A DNA stretch of 64,000 nucleotides from JAQGMV01 sp963828715 (lineage in GTDB: Bacteria > Pseudomonadota > Gammaproteobacteria > Burkholderiales > SG8-41), in assembly GCA_963828715.1 (NCBI GenBank), contig CAWHFX010000017.1, positions 62,001 to 126,000 on the forward strand. Reading direction: 5' to 3'. The translations under genes were made by a program, and so were the position numbers. This document shows positions 8,046 through 16,911 of this stretch, piece after piece; the stretch's first letter is position 1; every line of letters starts with the position of its first letter. Below the pieces are notes generated by a model, which saw only the letters and a list, made by a program, of their open reading frames with translations, did no database searches and had not been told where the DNA came from.

Positions 8046-8875
8046 ATATGCCTGATACATCAACCGCGATGCTGCGCCTCGACCCGTCACTCCTGCGTCT
8101 GGAACCCTATCCACATCTTGTTTCCGACGAAATGCTGGAGCCGGGCGCGTTCGAAGCGCTGCGAAAGGCATTTCCGGACACCAGCATTTTCGAAGCGAAT
8201 CGCAGACACGCGCTGGCCGCAGGCCGTGCGAGCCGCATCAATCTCGGGCGTGGTGATCCCCTGTTCGACAGGTTCCTCTCGCAGTCGCCGGTGTGGCGCG
8301 CCTTTTTCGATGAAATGAATTCGCCGGCCTTCATTGCGCGCGTGTATCAGCTTTTCGGGGACGCGCTTGCAACGCACGAAAGCAGGCTCGACGCGCAACC
8401 GTACCAGTTTTACGAGCACGTCACGCGCCCGCCGACGAACCTCGCGTATCGTGCGCTGAACCGGCTCGGGGCGATCGAGGCCTTCGATCGCCTGCGCGCG
8501 GCCTTCGACAGCAACAAGCTGTGTCTCGATTTCGATATCGCATGGGCGCGCAACGGCTACGCCACCGAAGCGCATACGGACAATCGCAACAAGCTGATTG
8601 CGATGCTGATCTATTTCGGCGAGACGGGCGGTAGCGGCGGCGAGTTCCAGGTGCTGAAGCTGAAGCATCCGCAACCGCTTTCGCAATGCAGGCGCTATCC
8701 CAGCGACGCGGAGCTCGACGTCGTGACTACGCTCGCGGCAAAGCCGAATCGCGGGCTGATCCTGCTCAACTGCAACAACGCGTATCACGCCGTCACGCCG
8801 CTCGTTGGCAGCGACCGCCCGCGGCAGTTCATGTATCTGAGCGTCGGCAGTCGCTACAAGGCGCCGATCTGGTAG
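8042..8875 (+). CDS. 2-oxoglutarate/Fe(II)-dependent oxygenase (prolyl 4-hydroxylase-like)
   Basis: A 277-residue protein with the Fe(II) facial triad of this superfamily: H178 and D180 in EAHTDNRN and H249 in NAYHAVTPL, followed by the 2OG-binding R259/R261 in SDRPRQFMYLS. The FGETGGSGGEFQ strand between them is typical of P4H-like double-stranded beta-helix proteins. It should hydroxylate a protein or small molecule in the cytosol. Its ATG overlaps the stop of the GGDEF-hemerythrin gene, so the two are made together. This suggests a link between oxygen/iron sensing and hydroxylation, but that is inference. Confidence 0.82.
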   Translation: MNMPDTSTAMLRLDPSLLRLEPYPHLVSDEMLEPGAFEALRKAFPDTSIFEANRRHALAAGRASRINLGRGDPLFDRFLSQSPVWRAFFDEMNSPAFIARVYQLFGDALATHESRLDAQPYQFYEHVTRPPTNLAYRALNRLGAIEAFDRLRAAFDSNKLCLDFDIAWARNGYATEAHTDNRNKLIAMLIYFGETGGSGGEFQVLKLKHPQPLSQCRRYPSDAELDVVTTLAAKPNRGLILLNCNNAYHAVTPLVGSDRPRQFMYLSVGSRYKAPIW

Positions 8876-8919
8876 ACGCGGAAAGGCGCCCGAGCCTCTC
8901 GCTGTTCGCCGCGTGCCGT

Positions 8920-9531
8920 TTACTTGTGAGCGTGCGGGACGAGCTGGGGCGATATCTCGTTCAGCGTATACGGTCCCTTTGAGCATTTCACGTTCGGATT
9001 CGTGGGCGCGAACAGGCCGGCGGGATTGTCCTTCCACAGCCAGACGTGCAGGTCGTAATGATGTAGCGCCTGCGGCATCAGCGGATGATGGCCTTCCATC
9101 GGTCCGTCGAACGGCTTATCGAAAAGCTGCGGGCGCTCCTTGAGCTCGGGAGAAAGCGGCACGAACCATTCGGCCGCGACCAGCCGCAGCTTGCCGTTGA
9201 CGGGCTCGTACACGAGGATCTGCGGTTTGAGCGGATCGAGCGGCTGGCCGAGCAGCCCCGCGTTCAGGAAATGCACGCCCATTCCGCCTGCCACGTAGGG
9301 AACCTGGCCCGCCGCGCCGCCCTTCGGATACGTGACACACCCGACGGTCGAGAAATAGCCGTCGTGAACCGCCACCAGCGGATCCTTGTACTTGTCGAGC
9401 GCGTCGCGCACACGCTTCAACTCGGGTGGAACATCCTTTTTCCCTTGTGCGGCTGCCGGAGCGCTGAGCGCAGCGGCCATCACAAGGCCCAACGCAAGCG
9501 CAGCGCCGCGAAACGGCTTTCCTGTCGCCAT
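8920..9531 (-). CDS. Secreted protein of unknown function
   Basis: 203 residues with a clear signal peptide (ALALGLVMAAALSAPAAAQG, cleavage near AAA-QG). The mature part contains one cysteine in VGCVTYPKGG, a second in NVKCSKG, a conserved-looking GGMGVHFLN block and a histidine-rich stretch GHHPLMPQALHHYDLHVW. I do not recognise the family and assign no reaction. The His-rich segment could bind metal. The start is supported by the strong ribosome site GGGGGAGGTG. It converges with the oxygenase gene (44 bases apart), with no obvious terminator between them. Confidence 0.75.
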   Translation of the reverse strand: MATGKPFRGAALALGLVMAAALSAPAAAQGKKDVPPELKRVRDALDKYKDPLVAVHDGYFSTVGCVTYPKGGAAGQVPYVAGGMGVHFLNAGLLGQPLDPLKPQILVYEPVNGKLRLVAAEWFVPLSPELKERPQLFDKPFDGPMEGHHPLMPQALHHYDLHVWLWKDNPAGLFAPTNPNVKCSKGPYTLNEISPQLVPHAHK

Positions 9532-9633
9532 GATTACACCTCCCCCGTGGTGACGAACCCGCGTAATCTACGCGCTCGCGACGTAGAGTCAATGTCTACG
9601 ACGGCACATGGCTGCTGATCGTTGGCGACCCGA

Positions 9634-10275
9634 ATGGGCGCACACGTTGAAATGGAAACAGACGATTCTCACGACGTCCTGACCTTCTGGTTCCCGGACC
9701 TGGCCGGCGCGGATCACGCGAGAATGGTCGCGCAGTTCCGATGGTGGTTCGGCGGCGGATCGGACGAGACGATCGGGAGCCGTTACCCCGCGCTGACTGA
9801 GCGTGCAGCGCGAGGCGAGCTCGATGGGTGGGCCGATGCGCCCCGCTCGCGTCTCGCGCTCATCATCGTCCTCGATCAGTTCTCACGCTCACTCTACAGG
9901 AACACGCCGCAGGCGTTCGCGCACGATCCGAAAGCGCTGGGGTTGACGCTTGCGGGCCTCGAGAATGGTCACTACGCGGCTCTGGAGACACCGTGGGAGA
10001 AGACCTTCTTTTTTCTTCCGCTCGGCCATTCCGAATACCTTCCTTATCAGGAGCGTGCGGTTACGCTGGCCGAAGAACTCGTCGTCAGCGCGCCCGCGAA
10101 GTTCCGGAAGATCCTGGAACACTCGGCGTCCCAGGCTCGTGCGCATCGCGACGTCATCGCGCGTTTCGGGCGTCATCCTCATCGGAACATGATTCTCGGA
10201 AGGTCATCGACTGCCGCCGAGGTTGAATACCTCGCCACCACTCAACTGGTACACACGCGGCTGCCGGGAGCGTAG
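9634..10275 (+). CDS. DUF924 family protein
   Basis: About 213 residues matching the DUF924 family: VLTFWFPDL near the N-terminus, the Q-F-R-W-W-F block, SRLALIIVLDQFSRSLYRNT, and the distinctive FFFLPLGHSEYLPYQERAV followed by RFGRHPHRNMILGR. The family is an all-helical, TPR-like cytosolic protein common in proteobacteria, with no established function. Three starts are possible (TTG 9622, ATG 9634, ATG 9652), none with a good ribosome site; 9634 is a compromise. It ends 8 bases from the end of the converging amidase gene. Confidence 0.85.
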   Translation: MGAHVEMETDDSHDVLTFWFPDLAGADHARMVAQFRWWFGGGSDETIGSRYPALTERAARGELDGWADAPRSRLALIIVLDQFSRSLYRNTPQAFAHDPKALGLTLAGLENGHYAALETPWEKTFFFLPLGHSEYLPYQERAVTLAEELVVSAPAKFRKILEHSASQARAHRDVIARFGRHPHRNMILGRSSTAAEVEYLATTQLVHTRLPGA

Positions 10276-10283
10276 CGGCGACC

Positions 10284-11558
10284 TTACGTGAGCCGCGCGT
10301 GCATCCAGCGCGCAACTGTGAAGAGCGTACGGTCGGCACCCGGTGCAGCGATCACTTGCGCGCCGATCGGGAGCCCGTTCGGTCCCGTGAATACCGGGAT
10401 GCTCATGGTCGGCGTGTGCATGAGTGTCCACGGTGAGGCCAGCGTGGAATCGCCGGTGTTCCAACCGACGGGCGCTTCGCCGGTCGCCGCGGGCGCGAGC
10501 AAGACGTCGAAATCCGCGAAGACAGGCGCGAGCCCGCGACGGCAACGCTCGGCCAGCGCACGCGCTGCGCAGTAGCTTTCGAAGCTGCACTCGAGCCCGA
10601 GGCGGATCTTTCCGTTGCGCAGCTCTTCGCTGAGCTCGCTCCAGTGATGCCGGATTTCACGCGTGAAGTTGAGCGCGAACTCGCGACACGTAATCAGGCG
10701 ATGTGCTTCTTCCGCCCGCTCGAATTCCGCCGGCAGCGTCGCGTCGGACACGTTCGCCCCGGCACGCGCCAGGCCGCGTGCGGCGTCTTCGAGGAGCGCC
10801 TGCGTCTGCGGCTCGAGCTTCGACCATTGAGGTGGCCGGACGAATCCGATCCGCGGGCGGCGCATGTCACCAGGCAGCGGCATCGGGTCGACGCCGATCA
10901 GCACGTCGCGGTGAAGCGCGATGTCCTCCACCGTGCGCGCATAGAACCCGACCGTATCGCACGAGCCGGACGACTCCATCATGCCGGAGCAGCGTACGTC
11001 CCCGAACGTCGGACGATACGCGAAGACGCCGCAAAACGAGCCCGGTTTGATGGTCGAGCCCGTCGTTTGCGAACCGAGCGCAAGCGGCACCATGAAATCG
11101 GCGACCGCCGCGGCCGACCCGCTCGACGAGCCGCCCGGCGTCCGCGCCGGATCGAGCGGGTGACGCGTCTTCCCCGGATAGTTCACGGCGAACTCGGCCG
11201 TGATGGTCTTGCCCATGACCACGCCGCCCGCCTTGCGCCCGAGGGCAACGCACGCGGCATCGCGCCCGGGGCGGTGCCCCGCATAGATAGGCGAGCCGTA
11301 CGCGGTCGGCATGTCGCACGTATCGATGATGTCTTTAACGCCGAACGGAACGCCGCTGAGCGGGCCGGATGTGCCACTGCGATCCAGAGCGCGTGCTTGC
11401 GCGATTGCCAGTTCACGATCGAGAAAGGCCCACGCGTGGACGGACGGCTCTCGCTCCGCAATGCGCTCCAGGCACGCGCGCGTGACCGCTTCGCAGGTCG
11501 TGCGGCCGGTGCGAACCGCAGTGACGATCTCGATCGCCGACAGTCTGTGAAGATCCAT
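10284..11558 (-). CDS. Amidase (amidase-signature family)
   Basis: A 424-residue amidase-signature enzyme. The Ser-cisSer-Lys triad is visible: K75 in GVPFGVKDIIDT, the cis-Ser in PGGSSSGSAA (about 144-146) and the nucleophile S168 in SQTTGSTIKPGS. Length is slightly short of the usual 450-480. The enzyme should hydrolyse an amide bond in the cytosol. It lies 61 bases upstream of a Bug gene on the same strand, a pairing seen repeatedly in Burkholderiales and suggestive of uptake and hydrolysis of the same kind of compound. Confidence 0.9.
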   Translation of the reverse strand: MDLHRLSAIEIVTAVRTGRTTCEAVTRACLERIAEREPSVHAWAFLDRELAIAQARALDRSGTSGPLSGVPFGVKDIIDTCDMPTAYGSPIYAGHRPGRDAACVALGRKAGGVVMGKTITAEFAVNYPGKTRHPLDPARTPGGSSSGSAAAVADFMVPLALGSQTTGSTIKPGSFCGVFAYRPTFGDVRCSGMMESSGSCDTVGFYARTVEDIALHRDVLIGVDPMPLPGDMRRPRIGFVRPPQWSKLEPQTQALLEDAARGLARAGANVSDATLPAEFERAEEAHRLITCREFALNFTREIRHHWSELSEELRNGKIRLGLECSFESYCAARALAERCRRGLAPVFADFDVLLAPAATGEAPVGWNTGDSTLASPWTLMHTPTMSIPVFTGPNGLPIGAQVIAAPGADRTLFTVARWMHARLT

Positions 11559-11619
11559 TCAGCGGCCTCGGGCGCAGGCAGCGGATCGATGAAGACGCTC
11601 GAGGCGCATCAACGTGCCC

Positions 11620-12600
11620 TCAATCGGCTTTGATGCCCGTCTCGCGCACGATCCTGCCCCATTTCGCAACGTCGTTCGATATGAGCTGAGCAAAACCGGC
11701 GGGCGTGTCGCGGAACGGCTGCGTGCCCTGTTTCGCCATGTGCTCTTTCAACTCGGGGCTCTGCTGCAGGCGCTCGATTTCCGCGTTCAGCTTGTTGACG
11801 ACGGCGGTCGGGGTACCCGCGGGCGCCAGCAGTCCGACCCATACCACGGCTTCGTAGCCCTTCAGTCCGGCTGCCTCGTCCACGGTTGGCAATTCGGGCG
11901 CGAGCGGCGTGCGCTGTGCCGTTGTAACAGCCAGGATGCGCAGCTTCCCGGCTTTGGCATGCGGCAGCGACGGAGGCAGGCTCGTGGACAGCACGGGCAA
12001 CTGTCCTCCGAGTACCGCGACGGTAGACGGGCCGGCGCCGTTGTACGGTACGGCCAGCATCTTGATGCCCGCCATCGACAGAAAGAGCTCCATGCCCACG
12101 TGCATGAGCGTGCCGTTGCCCGCATGCGCATAGCTCAGATCGGCGGATCTCGATTTGGCGAGCGTGATCAGATCGCGCAGCGTCTTTGCGGGCAATGAGG
12201 GATGAATGGCGATCACGTCGGCCTGCAATGCCGTCGGCGTCACGGGCGCAAAGCTCTTCACCGTATCGTAGGGAAGCTTGCCATAGAGCGATGCGTTGAT
12301 CGAGTGCGTCACGGATACCATGATGAGCGTGTATCCATCGGGCGGTGCTTTCGCGAGCAGGTCACTCGCGAGCGTGCCGCCGGCGCCGGGTCGATTGTCG
12401 ACGAACACCGACTGGCCGAGCGCCTCGGTGAGTTGCTGGGCATAGATGCGCGCCACGATGTCGATGCCGCCGCCGGCGGCGAAACCGACGAGAATGCGCA
12501 CGGGCTTCGCGGGATACGCCGGTGCTGCCGTCTGCCCGAACGCCGTCGCCGAAAGGGACAACGCCGCTGCGCATGCGATCCCGGTGAAACGGTGCATCAT
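11620..12600 (-). CDS. Bug/TctC family periplasmic substrate-binding protein
   Basis: A 326-residue protein with signal peptide (CAAALSLSATAFGQ) and the blocks YPAKPVRILVGFAAGGGID, FVDNRPGAGG, VPYNGAGPS and ELPTVDEAAGLKGY. The C-terminus WGRIVRETGIKAD is a typical family end. The start is one of two adjacent ATGs (12600 or 12597) behind ACAGGAGAG; the second has the better spacing. It lies upstream of the amidase gene on the same strand, 61 bases apart, so the two may form one transcript. The ligand is unknown. Confidence 0.9.
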   Translation of the reverse strand: MMHRFTGIACAAALSLSATAFGQTAAPAYPAKPVRILVGFAAGGGIDIVARIYAQQLTEALGQSVFVDNRPGAGGTLASDLLAKAPPDGYTLIMVSVTHSINASLYGKLPYDTVKSFAPVTPTALQADVIAIHPSLPAKTLRDLITLAKSRSADLSYAHAGNGTLMHVGMELFLSMAGIKMLAVPYNGAGPSTVAVLGGQLPVLSTSLPPSLPHAKAGKLRILAVTTAQRTPLAPELPTVDEAAGLKGYEAVVWVGLLAPAGTPTAVVNKLNAEIERLQQSPELKEHMAKQGTQPFRDTPAGFAQLISNDVAKWGRIVRETGIKAD

Positions 12601-12719
12601 CTCTCCTGTCGATTCCACGAGTCCACTCCGCGTGGGTGGTGACTCGCCCTTGTTGCACGATCGGCGGACGGTAACATACGGTGAGAAACGATAAGGAGGT
12701 ATGGAGGATGCGCATCGTC

Positions 12720-12797
12720 GCCCTCCGCGGGCTCCCGCGAACGTGACATTCACGCGCAGGTTAGAACTCACGTCCGATCGTGCGAGGCTCACGGCGT
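12720..12797 (+). repeat. Degenerate 96-bp module (copy at locus 1)
   Basis: A partial copy of the repeat found at five other loci. It keeps CGCGAACGTGACATTC, a GTTAGAACT core and a divergent CGTCCGATCGTGCGAGGCTC end, while the first third is poorly conserved. It lies between the start of a Bug gene and the end of the ThDP-enzyme gene, both on the minus strand. This is the only locus where the module does not follow a stop codon in the orientation of that gene. Confidence 0.6.
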
Positions 12798-12824
12798 CGG
12801 AAAACACGTCACCGCCATAGACGG

Positions 12825-14480
12825 CTAGTCGTATACCGTCTCCGAGTAGTGCGCGGGGTCCACGCCGATGTGAATGACGTTCGGCCCGTCCATCGCGAGT
12901 GCGCTTACCAGCGCGTGCTCGAGATCCGCGGCGTTTTCGCCCGTCATCACCGGAACGCCGAAATAATGCGCGGGCGGCTGTCGGGTTTCGGCGGGGAGCG
13001 CGGTGCCGTAGTAAGGCAATGAGCGCCGTTCCTGTTTTACTTTGATGAGACTCAGCCAGCCGTCGTCGAGGACGACGAACGGGATCGCAAGCCGCTCACG
13101 TTTGGCCACCGCGAGCTCGCCGCACGTCATCTGGAAACAACCGTCGCCGACGATGCACACGACCGGGAGATCCGGCCGCGCGAGTTTGGCCGCGATGGCA
13201 GCAGGCAACCCGAAGCCCATGGAAGACCAGCCGTTTGTAATGAGGAACGTGCGCGGACCGTAGGCCGTCCACTGGCTTGCGATCTGGTGCGTGTGGGCGC
13301 CGACGTCGAAGGCGAGCACCCCCTCGTGCGGCAGAACGCGGCGCACAACGTCGATCGCCTCGTGCGGTGAGAAGCGGTCGCCCGCCGGCCGCAAAGACCG
13401 CTGAAAGGCGGAGCGGTGTGCGTCCACCTCCGCGATGTGAACACCATCATCGCCAGCCTGCCGCGTCCATGCGTTCGGGATCGGATCCAGCCCGGCGAGC
13501 GCGGGGATCGATTGCGCGAGCGGCCCCACGACCTCATGCACGATGCGCACCGAAGAATCCACGTCGGCGCGCTCGACATCGACGTGCAGCAGCGGCACGT
13601 CGCCGATCCATGCTTCGTATTCGACCTCGACCGTGTCGTAGCCCAGGCCGATGATCAAGTCGGCGTGTTCCCGGATGAAACCACGCTGAAGCTGGCGCCT
13701 GGCGCGCTCGATGCAGCCGATCGAGAGCGGATGCGTTTCGTCGATGAGGCCTTTCGCCATCGTCGTGGTGGCGAACGGAATGCCGTGGCGTTCCACGAGC
13801 GCGCGCAAAGATCCAGGCTGCGGAAGCCGCATTGCATTCGCGCCAATGACGGCGACGGGACGTTTCGCGTTGCGGAGCAACGTGGCCGCGCGGTCGATGC
13901 CGTTATCGGAACGATCCGATTGTCCGGAACGTGCGGCGCCGGGCGCATCTGCGCCAGCGATCGATTCGCGAGGGACAGATTCCTGAGCAGCCGCGAGCGC
14001 GACATCTTCCGGCAGATCGAGGTGCACGGGTCCGGGCGGCTCGCTGATCGCGATACGCAGCGCCTTTTCGAGTGTCGTGGCGATTTCGCCCCTGCGCAGC
14101 CGAAAGCTTGCTTTCGTGATCGGTTTGAAGAGTGTTTCATGATCGATCCACATCTGCATGCGGCGCCCGAGCTGGGCTTCGTTGAGGGTGCACGTGATCG
14201 CGATGAGCGGCGAGCGATCGAGATACGCGCAGCCGACGCCGGTGGCGAGATTCGTCGCACCCGGCCCGAGTGTCGCGATGCACAGACCCGGAACTCCGGT
14301 CATTCGCGCCGTCACGTCGGCGGCGAAGCCGGCTGAACCTTCGTGCGCGGTCAGGACGAAGTCGATGCCGCCCTCACGCATCGCTTCCATGAGCGGCAGA
14401 ACATTTCCGCTGGGCACACCGAAGCCGCGCTGGATTCCGGCGGCCCTGAGAATGGCGACGATGAGATCCGCGTTGTTCAT
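12825..14480 (-). CDS. Thiamine diphosphate-dependent enzyme, acetolactate synthase large-subunit-like
   Basis: A 551-residue protein with the full ThDP fold: an N-terminal PYR domain with the catalytic Glu47 in LTAHEGSAGF, the signature TLGPGATNLATGVGCAYLD, a central domain near 200-330 and a C-terminal PP domain with GDGCFQMTCGELAVAKRE. The usual N-N after the GDG motif is replaced by DDGWLS, as in several ALS-like decarboxylases and ligases. No regulatory subunit is nearby, so it is unlikely to be the housekeeping IlvB. Oxalyl-CoA- or benzoylformate-type decarboxylases are alternatives. A degenerate 96-bp module lies 28 bases beyond its stop. Confidence 0.88.
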   Translation of the reverse strand: MNNADLIVAILRAAGIQRGFGVPSGNVLPLMEAMREGGIDFVLTAHEGSAGFAADVTARMTGVPGLCIATLGPGATNLATGVGCAYLDRSPLIAITCTLNEAQLGRRMQMWIDHETLFKPITKASFRLRRGEIATTLEKALRIAISEPPGPVHLDLPEDVALAAAQESVPRESIAGADAPGAARSGQSDRSDNGIDRAATLLRNAKRPVAVIGANAMRLPQPGSLRALVERHGIPFATTTMAKGLIDETHPLSIGCIERARRQLQRGFIREHADLIIGLGYDTVEVEYEAWIGDVPLLHVDVERADVDSSVRIVHEVVGPLAQSIPALAGLDPIPNAWTRQAGDDGVHIAEVDAHRSAFQRSLRPAGDRFSPHEAIDVVRRVLPHEGVLAFDVGAHTHQIASQWTAYGPRTFLITNGWSSMGFGLPAAIAAKLARPDLPVVCIVGDGCFQMTCGELAVAKRERLAIPFVVLDDGWLSLIKVKQERRSLPYYGTALPAETRQPPAHYFGVPVMTGENAADLEHALVSALAMDGPNVIHIGVDPAHYSETVYD

Positions 14481-14529
14481 GTCCTATACGTTACCATTGC
14501 TGCATCGAATCGCGACGTGGAGGCGCGCC

Positions 14530-15756
14530 ATGCCCAGTAGCGTTGTCCGTTTTCCGTCGAGCCACGGTCACGAGCTTGCGGCGCGGCTCGACATTCCGGC
14601 CGGCACCCCGCGTGCCTACGCGCTGTTCGCGCACTGCTTCACGTGTTCGAAGGACTCGAAAGGCGCGGCCTTCATCGCGCAGTCGCTCGCGGCGCGCGGC
14701 ATCGCGGTGCTGCGCTTCGATTTCACCGGCCTCGGGATGAGCGGCGGCGAATTCGCGGATTCGACTTTCAGCTCCAACATCAGTGATCTTCTCGCCGCAG
14801 TGCAGTACCTGCGTGAGCAGCATCGGGCGCCGTCGATCCTGATCGGACACAGTCTCGGCGGGGCCGCTGTGCTTGCCGCCGCACGCGAGACAAGTGAGGC
14901 GACCGCTGTCGCGACGATCGGCGCGCCCTTCGAGCCGCGGCACGTCGCGCATCTGCTGAAAGAGAGCAAGGCGGAGATCGTTGCCAAAGGCGAAGCCACG
15001 GTCGACATCGGCGGCCGGCCATTCCGCGTGCGACGCGAGTTCATAGACGACCTCGAGAGACACGATCTAACGGAAGCGATTGCTTCGATGCGCAAAGCCC
15101 TGCTCGTGTTGCATTCGCCGGTCGACGCGATCGTGCCGATCGAGAACGCATCGAAGATATTTCTCGCCGCCAAGCATCCGAAGAGTTTCGTTTCGCTGGA
15201 CGATGCCGACCACTTGCTGACGCGCCGTGGCGACGCGGCGTACGTCGGAGAAGTATTGTCGGCCTGGGCCTCACGCTACCTCGAAGGGGAGGAGCAGGTG
15301 AAGCCCGAGAGTGTGTCCGGTGTGCGGGTCATCGAGGCGGGGGAAGGCAAATTTGCGCAGGACGTCGTGGCCGGCCGTCACCGTTTTCGAGCGGACGAGC
15401 CGTTGTCGGTCGGCGGCGCAGACACGGGGCCGAGCCCGTACGACCTGCTCGTGGCGGCGCTCGGCACCTGTACGGCGATGACCGTTCGCATGTACGCCGA
15501 CCTCAAGAAGATTCCGCTGCAGCGCGTGAGCGTCGAGCTGAAGCACGAGAAAGTGCATGCGCAGGATTGCGTGGATTGCGACTCGAAGGATGCGAAGCTC
15601 GATCGTATCGATCGCGTTCTCACGTTCGAGGGCTCGCTCGACGAGACGCAGCGTGCGCGGCTCCTCGAGATCGCGAACAAGTGTCCGGTGCATCGCACAC
15701 TCGAGCGGGGCGTAACGATCTCGACGGCCGCTGTTGATCCCGCCGTCGATGCGTGA
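14530..15756 (+). CDS. Bifunctional alpha/beta hydrolase-OsmC fusion protein
   Basis: 408 residues in two domains. Residues 1-255 are an alpha/beta hydrolase with the nucleophile motif GHSLGG, HSPVDAIVP carrying the acid residue and DADHLL with the histidine. Residues 270-405 are an OsmC/Ohr-type domain: VGGADTGPSPYDLLVAALGTCTAMTVRMYA carries the first peroxidatic-type cysteine, and NKCPVHRTL the second. This fusion is known in proteobacteria; the OsmC part is expected to reduce organic hydroperoxides. It starts 49 bases from the divergent ThDP gene, so the two share a small promoter region. Confidence 0.9.
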   Translation: MPSSVVRFPSSHGHELAARLDIPAGTPRAYALFAHCFTCSKDSKGAAFIAQSLAARGIAVLRFDFTGLGMSGGEFADSTFSSNISDLLAAVQYLREQHRAPSILIGHSLGGAAVLAAARETSEATAVATIGAPFEPRHVAHLLKESKAEIVAKGEATVDIGGRPFRVRREFIDDLERHDLTEAIASMRKALLVLHSPVDAIVPIENASKIFLAAKHPKSFVSLDDADHLLTRRGDAAYVGEVLSAWASRYLEGEEQVKPESVSGVRVIEAGEGKFAQDVVAGRHRFRADEPLSVGGADTGPSPYDLLVAALGTCTAMTVRMYADLKKIPLQRVSVELKHEKVHAQDCVDCDSKDAKLDRIDRVLTFEGSLDETQRARLLEIANKCPVHRTLERGVTISTAAVDPAVDA

Positions 15757-15888
15757 CAATGCGCTGCCGCACCAGTAAATTTTGACGGCGCTTACACAAC
15801 GCAGAGGCGGAGGAATGGGACGCACGTCCGGACACGGATATGGACGCATAGGCGAAGTCATCATTGAGACAGCTGGGATCGAGGTCGC

Positions 15889-16890
15889 ATGAATCCGAAT
15901 GAACTGAAAAGCGCACACGCGGTGCTGCGCGCATCGCCCGAAACGGTCGTGTGGGGTGCAATCCCGGCGGACAGGACGCCGGTGCTGCGCATTCGCTCGG
16001 GCGATACGGTGGTGATCGAGACCGTATCGCAGCAGCCGCTCAACAACGAAGACCCGGCGACTTTCTTCGACGCGGCAGGCATCGAGCCACAGCAGATCCT
16101 GCCGGAGGCGATCGCGATCTACCGGCAGGTGAAGAAATCGCCGCCGGGCGGTCCCCACGTGCTGACCGGGCCGGTGCATATCGAAGGCGCCGCGCCCGGC
16201 GACATGCTCGAGGTGCGCGTGCTCGATGTCGCATTCCGGGTGCCGTACGGCGTGAACGGCATCGGCCCGGGATCGGGCGTGCTGCCCGATCTGCTGTCCG
16301 CGCGCGTGGCTCCGGTGATCCGGCTCGATCTCGAACGGCGCGTTGCGTTGTTTGCAGGCGGCACCGAAATCCCGCTGGCGCCCTTCATGGGCATCATGTC
16401 CGTCGCGCCCCCGCCCGAACGCGCGCCCGTGAGCACGAAGCCGCCCGGCGAATGGGGCGGCAATATCGATTTCAAACACCTGGTCGCAGGTTCGAAACTC
16501 TACTTGCCCGTTTTCAACGAGGGCGCTCTGTTCTATACGGGCGATGGACATGCAGCGCAGGGCGACGGCGAGGTGGATGGCGCGACGATCGAGATTTCAC
16601 TCGCGCCCACGCTGCAGTTCGTCGTTCACAAGCGTGCGGGCAAGCGCATGAAGTGGCCGCGCGCGGAGGACGCTGCTTACGATTACGTGATGGGGATGGA
16701 CGAAGATCTCGATCTCGCGCTCAAGGAAGCGGTGCGCGAAAGCGTCGAGTTCATTCAGCGCCGCGCGGGTGTGACGGCCGCGGAAGCGTATGCGCTGTCG
16801 AGCTTCAACGTCGATTTCCGGATCGCGGAAGCCGTGAATCTCGTGAAGATGGTCTACGGTGTGATTCCGAAGAAGCTTTTCTGCGCGTAA
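15889..16890 (+). CDS. Acetamidase/formamidase (FmdA/AmdA) family protein
   Basis: A 333-residue protein of the formamidase family. Characteristic blocks are TGPVHIEGAAPGDMLEVRV, PPGEWGGNIDFKHL and LFYTGDGHAAQGDGEVDG, the last being the metal/active-site region. These enzymes hydrolyse short amides to ammonia and the acid. There is no signal peptide. It starts a same-strand run with the LigB-like dioxygenase 21 bases downstream and a Bug gene after that, suggesting catabolism of an amide-bearing aromatic or similar compound. Confidence 0.88.
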   Translation: MNPNELKSAHAVLRASPETVVWGAIPADRTPVLRIRSGDTVVIETVSQQPLNNEDPATFFDAAGIEPQQILPEAIAIYRQVKKSPPGGPHVLTGPVHIEGAAPGDMLEVRVLDVAFRVPYGVNGIGPGSGVLPDLLSARVAPVIRLDLERRVALFAGGTEIPLAPFMGIMSVAPPPERAPVSTKPPGEWGGNIDFKHLVAGSKLYLPVFNEGALFYTGDGHAAQGDGEVDGATIEISLAPTLQFVVHKRAGKRMKWPRAEDAAYDYVMGMDEDLDLALKEAVRESVEFIQRRAGVTAAEAYALSSFNVDFRIAEAVNLVKMVYGVIPKKLFCA

Positions 16891-16911
16891 GCGCGTAAGA
16901 GGAGATCGGAC

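Noticed and set aside
12825..14480. Housekeeping acetolactate synthase IlvB
   Set aside because: No small regulatory subunit or ilvC is adjacent and the cofactor region reads DDGWLS, so only the broader ThDP family is claimed.
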